Below, in pieces: positions 59,555-64,000 of a DNA stretch of 64,000 bases. The notes beneath the pieces were generated by a model. The model worked only from the letters and a program-made list of their open reading frames with translations. It searched no databases and was not told where the DNA came from. Within the stretch, counting starts at the first letter, position 1. Every line of letters begins with the position of its first letter. Source of the DNA: Acetatifactor sp. (GTDB lineage: Bacteria > Bacillota > Clostridia > Lachnospirales > Lachnospiraceae); contig JAEEVF010000003.1 of assembly GCA_016290775.1 (NCBI GenBank), forward strand, positions 62,001-126,000, read 5' to 3'. The translations under genes were made by a program, and so were the position numbers.

Positions 59555-60493
59555 CTAGCCCTCCAACTGATATGCCTGCATGGCGAACAAGAACAAAATC
59601 CCTGCGACGATCCCAAGTGCAATGCGCCCAGGAATTGAGAAGAACAAAAGCTCCCAGACATTACCCTCCAAAAGTCCATTGACCGTAAGGAGTGAGACCA
59701 CCGACATCCCAAGCAGGAGTGCCATGTTGATCCCCGCTTCCCGAAGCAGGCTCTTGCGTTCTCTAGTGCTCCGCAGGTACTCCCGAACGCTCCGTCTGCT
59801 GAAATTCACCAGCGCTGAAAAGTCCGCGCTGTACCTGCAGCTGACCTCGATGTTCCGCACCAGCTCTTTAAACTGCGGGTGCTCCACCTTGTCCGCCATG
59901 GCAAGCAGTGCCATTCCCACGTCGCCCGTGGTCTGCGCCTCAACGCAGCACTGCTCCAAGACACCCCGAAGTGGCTCGTCCAGGAACTTACTGATCTGGC
60001 CAAACACGGAGACGACGTCGCCTGCCGTCACGCTGTAATTCCCAAGAAAATCCAAAAACTTCATCAGGCCCTCGTTCACGGCATGCATTTCCATGGCCTT
60101 TCCAAGCGTGATGACGCCGTAAACCGCGCCCACAAGCAAAAGCACACAAAGTAGCCCCGCCCGGATTCCAAAGAACATGGTCCCGATGATAAAACACAAC
60201 GCTGTCCCGCAGACCACCAGCAGGAAAAAAAGCTCTGCTCCCAAAGCAGGGAATCTTCGTTTCAGCCCGCTGTACACAAGCTCTCGCTCCAAAGAGAGCC
60301 AAAAGTTCTCCTTTTTCGTCGCGTCGGAAAGCCGCATTCGGCTCTCGAGAAGCCTTCTTCTTGCCGCTTCGTCCACACTGTTTTTGGTCCTTCGAAGGAG
60401 GGTCGTCAGATAGCGGAGCTTCCCTATGCGGTAAAAGGCCAGAAAGAACCCTGCCCACAAAAGCGCCCCAACGCACAAAAGCTTCTGCTCCAT
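59555..60493 (-). CDS. tadB: TadB-like inner membrane platform protein
   Basis: The 312-residue protein has two central helices (AELFFLLVVCGTALCFIIGT and RAGLLCVLLLVGAVYGVITL) and C-terminal helices, with an F-type domain containing FLGNYSVTAGDVVSVFGQIS and CCVEAQTTGDVGMALLAMAD. This is the TadB pattern. It lies 11 bp after tadA and 2 bp before tadC. Confidence 0.9.
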   Translation of the reverse strand: MEQKLLCVGALLWAGFFLAFYRIGKLRYLTTLLRRTKNSVDEAARRRLLESRMRLSDATKKENFWLSLERELVYSGLKRRFPALGAELFFLLVVCGTALCFIIGTMFFGIRAGLLCVLLLVGAVYGVITLGKAMEMHAVNEGLMKFLDFLGNYSVTAGDVVSVFGQISKFLDEPLRGVLEQCCVEAQTTGDVGMALLAMADKVEHPQFKELVRNIEVSCRYSADFSALVNFSRRSVREYLRSTRERKSLLREAGINMALLLGMSVVSLLTVNGLLEGNVWELLFFSIPGRIALGIVAGILFLFAMQAYQLEG

Positions 60494-60504
60494 GTCACTC
60501 CTCC

Positions 60505-61620
60505 TTATAGTTCAAACAGTTTTTCGTAGCGAAGGTCCTTCGTCTTCGGATCCCAGCCCCTACAGGCATAGATCTGCTTCACCCTGTAATGCTCCATGAA
60601 CACCACCGTCTGGAAACAATCCATCATTTTCATGAGCTCATCACGATTGTATTTGCTCTCATACAGGCAGTAATCCACCAGCTTTTCCAAGGCTTTGTCC
60701 GCGGAAGGTGCATGGATCGTCGCCGCGCAGATCTGTCCCGTATACGCGGCATTCAGCAGATAAAGCGCCTCGGCACCCTTCACCTCACCGATGATGAAAA
60801 AGTCCACGTCCATGGTGAGCCCCGCGATGCTAATGTCCTTAAGGTCATAGCTCACCTGGCTTTCCCCCGCCCCGGGCAGGGAATGCAGAAACATCATGTC
60901 AGGATGATAAAGCGTCGTCAGCTCATCTGCCTGCTGCGTCACCAGTACCGCCATATTGTCGGGCAGCGTCTCCTTGAGCGCGTTCAGAAGCGTCGTCTTC
61001 CCCGAGGAATTGCCTCCGCAGATCAGTGTGGACCCGCTCCGGAACCGAAGCGCAAGCATCTCCGCCGTCTCACGGCTCAGCATTTCGCGGTCCATCAGAT
61101 TCGTCAGCATCGGAAAGTCCTTCGGCACCTTTCGGATACAGAGATAGGGCTGGTCATAGGTGTTGACAAGGGGCATGGAGACCGTAAAACGCAGGATGAA
61201 TTCCGGATGACTGTCATTGTCCGTAAAGCGCTGGATCGCATTGACGTTAGACACATTGACCTGATTTCGCGTCGCCACGTAGTCCACAAACTGGCGGTAT
61301 TCTTTCTCTGACCCAAAGCATATCCCTGCGTCCATGCGTTTCCCAAGGCGCTTTACGCGCACGTTGTCATAAGAAACGACACGAATGTCAGAGATTTCCC
61401 TGTCATCGATCAGAGGCGACAGCACGGAATATCCGAACACATATTGTTCAAAGCTTTGCGCAAGCTTTTCCTGTTGCTTTGCGGAGGCCGGATAATAGTG
61501 CGCAATATGCCCTCGCACTTCCTCCAGAAACTCCTCCTTGCTCATGCTTCCTTTTTTCACCTGCATCAAAACAGATTGCTTTTGCGTCAGATAATCCTGG
61601 ACCAATTCCTCTAAATGCAT
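60505..61620 (-). CDS. tadA: TadA/CpaF-like pilus assembly ATPase
   Basis: The 371-residue ATPase has a helical N-terminal domain, a CpaF-type motif SPLIDDREISDIRVVSYDNV, and Walker A GGNSSGKTT (near residue 203). The Walker B/Asp-box region is KDISIAGLTMDVDFFIIGEV and the His box is AATIHAPSADKALEKLVDYC. It powers Flp pilus assembly at the cytoplasmic side. A perfect match to the full TadA is short at the N-terminus. An Arg/Glu-rich codon stretch precedes the start in frame but without a usable start codon, so 61620 stands. The RBS is weak (GGCGGGG). No tadZ/cpaE gene is in the window. Confidence 0.9.
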   Translation of the reverse strand: MHLEELVQDYLTQKQSVLMQVKKGSMSKEEFLEEVRGHIAHYYPASAKQQEKLAQSFEQYVFGYSVLSPLIDDREISDIRVVSYDNVRVKRLGKRMDAGICFGSEKEYRQFVDYVATRNQVNVSNVNAIQRFTDNDSHPEFILRFTVSMPLVNTYDQPYLCIRKVPKDFPMLTNLMDREMLSRETAEMLALRFRSGSTLICGGNSSGKTTLLNALKETLPDNMAVLVTQQADELTTLYHPDMMFLHSLPGAGESQVSYDLKDISIAGLTMDVDFFIIGEVKGAEALYLLNAAYTGQICAATIHAPSADKALEKLVDYCLYESKYNRDELMKMMDCFQTVVFMEHYRVKQIYACRGWDPKTKDLRYEKLFEL

Positions 61621-61813
61621 CTGCTGCTGCCCCGCCTTTTCCTCGCGCGGCGCCTTCTCTTCCTTACTGCCCGTCTTCGCGTCCTCCTCTCTTCAATTTC
61701 CATTTTTGCGCACGCAAAAAAGACTTCAAAGCCTATAACCAATGGGATTTTCGGCTGAAACAGCCTGATCTTAGAACCTCGATGTTTTTGAGATTTCCTT
61801 CGAGGTAATTGCC

Positions 61814-61842
61814 ACTTTACACCATCAAAGGCCATACGTCAA
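61814..61842 (-). promoter_or_regulatory. Promoter of the Tad pilus operon
   Basis: Minus strand TTGACG, 17-bp spacer, TAAAGT. The leader of almost 190 nt before tadA holds CCTCGA/TCGAGG and GGCTG-TTT-CAGCC hairpins. No known riboswitch was identified in it. Confidence 0.65.
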
Positions 61843-61914
61843 TAGCCTGAAAACAATTCTTCTTTTTTCGTCCATTTGACGAATTCCGCCCTCAAAAGCC
61901 CACCGCAGAAACGC

Positions 61915-61988
61915 AAAAAAGCCCTGTAAAACAAGGCTTTCCCACACGTCAAAAAAAGTGTGCCCGCCACATGGCTGACACACTTTTT
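61915..61988 (-). terminator. Two tandem terminators after the BCCT gene
   Basis: The first hairpin pairs AAAAGTGTG and CACACTTTT (arms within 61951-61988) and is followed by T on the minus strand. The second pairs GCCTTGT and ACAGGGC (61921-61937), with TTTTTT beyond. They separate the licC-BCCT unit from the Tad promoter. Confidence 0.8.
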
Positions 61989-61994
61989 CGTAAC

Positions 61995-63527
61995 TTACTC
62001 TCCCTTTTCTTCCTTCTTCGCAGGATTTGCATCCTTCATAAAGCTCCAGATCATAAGGATCATGATGATCCCGATCGGGAAGGCCGAAATGATGCTGACC
62101 GACTGAATATTATTCATGCTGCTCTCGGAGAACACCAGCGCGATCGGAAGCACGATCAGCAGGATGCACCAAAGAAGCGTGATCAGCTTGTGAGGATGCT
62201 CATCCTCCTTAAGGCTCCGGTAACTGTAGCAGGCGGCGGTATATGCGATCGAATCGAAGCTTGTCGCATAGAAGGCGATCATGCTAAGCAGGATCAGGAT
62301 CAAGATAAAGGTGGAGCCGGGCATCGTCCCGACAATGTCCAGGATCAGACCGTAAAGGTCGCCGCTTTCCGCATAGCTTGCCATGAAGTCTGCCTTGCCC
62401 TGCACCTGAAGGCCCAGGCTGTAATTTCCAAGTACCACGAAGGAAACGATGGTGGAGCCCACGCCAAACACGTAACCCCCAAGGATCGTCTGGCGAACTG
62501 TCCTGCCGCGGCTCACGTTACCGATGAAGAACGGCGCCGCGATGCACCATACCATCCAGTAAGCCCAGTAATAGATCGTCCAATCCTGCGGGAAGCAGTT
62601 CGTCCGTCCGGGATCCGTGTAGGTGCTAAGTCCGATGAAATTCTGGAATAGCATGCCAAGGCTCTGCACGCCATTCTCGATGATGAATCTTCCCTGTCCG
62701 CCGATCACAAGCACAATGCCAAGCAGACCGAAGAACAGCCAGATACAAAGCTTTGCGAGGAAGCCTATGCCCTTAAAGCCATGCAGCACGGCGTAGGTAT
62801 ATACCGCACAGGTGACAAGCAAAATGAAGATCGTCATCGCGGTCCTGCTGATGCTGATGCCAAAAAGTTTCACCAAAATGCTTGCCATGAGAGGCGTTGC
62901 CACGGAGAAGGTGGTCGCAGTGCCGGCAAGGAGCGCAAACAGTGCGAACAGGTCGATCAGGCGCCCAAAGAAGCCATCTGCATGCTTGCCGATCACGGGT
63001 CTGCAGGCCTCGGAATATCTTTGCTTCGTGCGCTTTCTGGTGTGCAGCATGAAGCCAAAGGCAACAGCCAGAACCAGATAAAACGACCAGGGGATGAAGC
63101 TCCAGTGGAACAGCGGGAACACGCCCGCCCAGTCCTCGATCTTGCCCATCTCCGCCACGTGCGGATTGGACGCATACATCACCCATTCAGCGAAGGAATA
63201 GAACAAAATGTCCGCCGCAAGGCCGCAGGTAAACATCATGCAGCCCCAGGTAAAGAAGTTGTATTTGGGCTTCTCGCCAGGGTTTCCAAGCACGATGTCG
63301 CCATATTTCGAAAACGACAAAAACAGCGAAAGGACAAGGGTTCCGATGCCGATCACCAGATAATAGGAGCCCACTGCGTCTCCGAAAAAGAAGCGCACCT
63401 TGCTGATCACTTCGTTGGACTGCTCCGGGAACAGGAACATGTACAACGCCAGCGCCATGATGGATAAAAATGGCACAAGTGTCAGCATCCAGTCGATCCG
63501 CTTTTTGTCAGTGGTTACATTCTTCAT
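61995..63527 (-). CDS. BCCT-family (betaine/carnitine/choline) transporter
   Basis: The 510-residue protein has about twelve membrane helices and the BCCT segments FFTWGCMMFTCGLAADILFY, NPHVAEMGKIEDWAGVFPLF and the Trp-rich substrate region DWTIYYWAYWMVWCIAAPFF. The last is followed by IGNVSRGRTVRQTILGGYVF. These carriers import quaternary amines. The gene follows a LicC-like nucleotidyltransferase with a 3-bp gap, which points to choline as substrate (inference from context). Normal length. Confidence 0.93.
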   Translation of the reverse strand: MKNVTTDKKRIDWMLTLVPFLSIMALALYMFLFPEQSNEVISKVRFFFGDAVGSYYLVIGIGTLVLSLFLSFSKYGDIVLGNPGEKPKYNFFTWGCMMFTCGLAADILFYSFAEWVMYASNPHVAEMGKIEDWAGVFPLFHWSFIPWSFYLVLAVAFGFMLHTRKRTKQRYSEACRPVIGKHADGFFGRLIDLFALFALLAGTATTFSVATPLMASILVKLFGISISRTAMTIFILLVTCAVYTYAVLHGFKGIGFLAKLCIWLFFGLLGIVLVIGGQGRFIIENGVQSLGMLFQNFIGLSTYTDPGRTNCFPQDWTIYYWAYWMVWCIAAPFFIGNVSRGRTVRQTILGGYVFGVGSTIVSFVVLGNYSLGLQVQGKADFMASYAESGDLYGLILDIVGTMPGSTFILILILLSMIAFYATSFDSIAYTAACYSYRSLKEDEHPHKLITLLWCILLIVLPIALVFSESSMNNIQSVSIISAFPIGIIMILMIWSFMKDANPAKKEEKGE

Positions 63528-63530
63528 TTT

Positions 63531-64000
63531 TTACTTTCCTCCGTCATAAGCTTTATAGGATGGATCCAAGTCTTGAAGTTCGCTTAAGTTGTCCACCTCG
63601 GTCACGTCGCCCCGCTCCATGGGGAACACGGCAAGCCGAAACTCCTTTGGATGGACAAACATGGGCACATCGTCCCAGTAAATCTGCCGATTTCCGGCTT
63701 CAAATTCCTTTTCCACTAATTCCGAAAGCTTCTTCCCGTCCTCTTCGCTCCAGCGCGAGATAGAAAAAAGCTGCCAGCCGCGCGATCCGCCGTTCCTCGA
63801 ACAGGAGGTGACGAAAAGCTCCGGCCCCTCGGCCTGCATCAGCCATTCGTCCGTCTCGCCCTCGCACCAGATCGCATTGTATCCGGAATGTGCAAACTCC
63901 GTCGAAAGCACCTTGGGAGCGCGGACGATCTGGTCGCCGTCAAGGATCATGCAGTCCTCCAAATGCTCCCTTGCGACATAGAGCGACGAAATGTTGTTGC
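63531..64000 (-). CDS. LicC-like choline-phosphate nucleotidyltransferase (5' end outside window)
   Basis: The frame runs past the right window edge without a start. About 156 residues are visible: NNISSLYVAREHLEDCMILD, GDQIVRAP, WCEGETDEWLM, SISRWSEEDGKKLSELVEKE and IYWDDVPMFVH. This is the C-terminal part of a LicC-type CTP:phosphocholine cytidylyltransferase. An in-frame ATG at 63962 is internal and not the true start. The product would activate phosphocholine for decoration of surface glycans, using choline from the BCCT transporter encoded downstream. Confidence 0.82.
   Translation of the reverse strand, partial: NNISSLYVAREHLEDCMILDGDQIVRAPKVLSTEFAHSGYNAIWCEGETDEWLMQAEGPELFVTSCSRNGGSRGWQLFSISRWSEEDGKKLSELVEKEFEAGNRQIYWDDVPMFVHPKEFRLAVFPMERGDVTEVDNLSELQDLDPSYKAYDGGK

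Noticed and set aside
61621..61815. c-di-GMP riboswitch in the tadA leader
   Set aside because: Hairpins are present, but I could not match the conserved GEMM-I or GEMM-II bases.
61611..61835. 74-residue Arg-rich minus-strand frame just before tadA
   Set aside because: No ribosome binding site, overlaps the promoter and leader, and the Arg-rich part arises from a purine-rich stretch; tadA starts in another frame.
63531..63962. Complete 143-residue protein starting at 63962
   Set aside because: The frame stays open to the window edge and the family pattern (NNISSLYVAREHLED) begins upstream, so the gene is truncated by the window.

Overview
The window looks like chromosome from a low- to mid-GC Gram-positive anaerobe of the class Clostridia, most likely a Lachnospiraceae relative. 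This is inferred from protein character and gene order, since no 16S rRNA is present. Supporting signs are the rpmG-secE-nusG-rplKA-rplJL-rpoBC and rpsL-rpsG-fusA-tuf blocks, strong AGGAGG-type ribosome binding sites, lipoproteins, a minimal Gram-positive Tad/Flp pilus locus, and HD-GYP proteins with membrane sensor domains. Most genes lie on the minus strand. No rRNA, tRNA, transposase, integrase or CRISPR array was seen.

Layout by region. 1-9.0 kb: a giant sensor HD-GYP protein cut by the left edge, a DHH phosphoesterase and carB form one unit, followed by a second membrane HD-GYP protein. 9.2-18.3 kb: trpB2, phosphoketolase, a von Willebrand A lipoprotein, an acyltransferase-CorA pair and two small unknown genes. 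18.3-25.7 kb: a lipoprotein adenosine deaminase and a lipoprotein 5'-nucleotidase that together would convert extracellular nucleotides to inosine, then a cytidylate-kinase-like protein, an ArsB/NhaD-type transporter and a MutS2-like ATPase with an internal 42-bp tandem repeat. 25.7-31.6 kb is the most accessory-like part: a methyltransferase, an apparent untranslated transcription unit, a small unknown gene flanked by minisatellites, a MerR regulator with a 19-bp-spacer promoter, an XRE regulator, a PD-(D/E)XK-like protein, and directly upstream of it a phased array of ten alternating GCAAC/GTTGC motifs every ~31 bp.

31.6-48.6 kb is the translation/transcription core: the str operon with its own promoter, rfbD inserted between rpoC and rpsL, rpoBC behind an attenuator-like hairpin, rplJL behind an L10 leader, then rplA, rplK, nusG, secE and a 49-residue rpmG. 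48.7-50.3 kb: UDP-galactopyranose mutase with a small helix-turn-helix protein. 50.4-61.8 kb: a Tad pilus operon in the order tadA, tadB, tadC, Flp1-like pilin, two pseudopilin-like genes, cpaB-like, a Cys-rich lipoprotein, a 1505-residue secreted protein with InlB-type repeats and an ALK/LTK-like glycine-rich domain, and a prepilin peptidase. 62-64 kb: a BCCT transporter next to a LicC-like nucleotidyltransferase, suggesting choline uptake and activation for surface phosphocholine.

The strongest candidates for something undescribed are the 31-bp-phased motif array beside the PD-(D/E)XK-like gene (31013-31296) and the tandem repeat that links two pilus genes across a reading-frame change (57817-57984). 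A wider pattern is also notable: short in-frame or gene-end duplications, two of them with exactly 42-bp period, recur across the accessory parts of the window.
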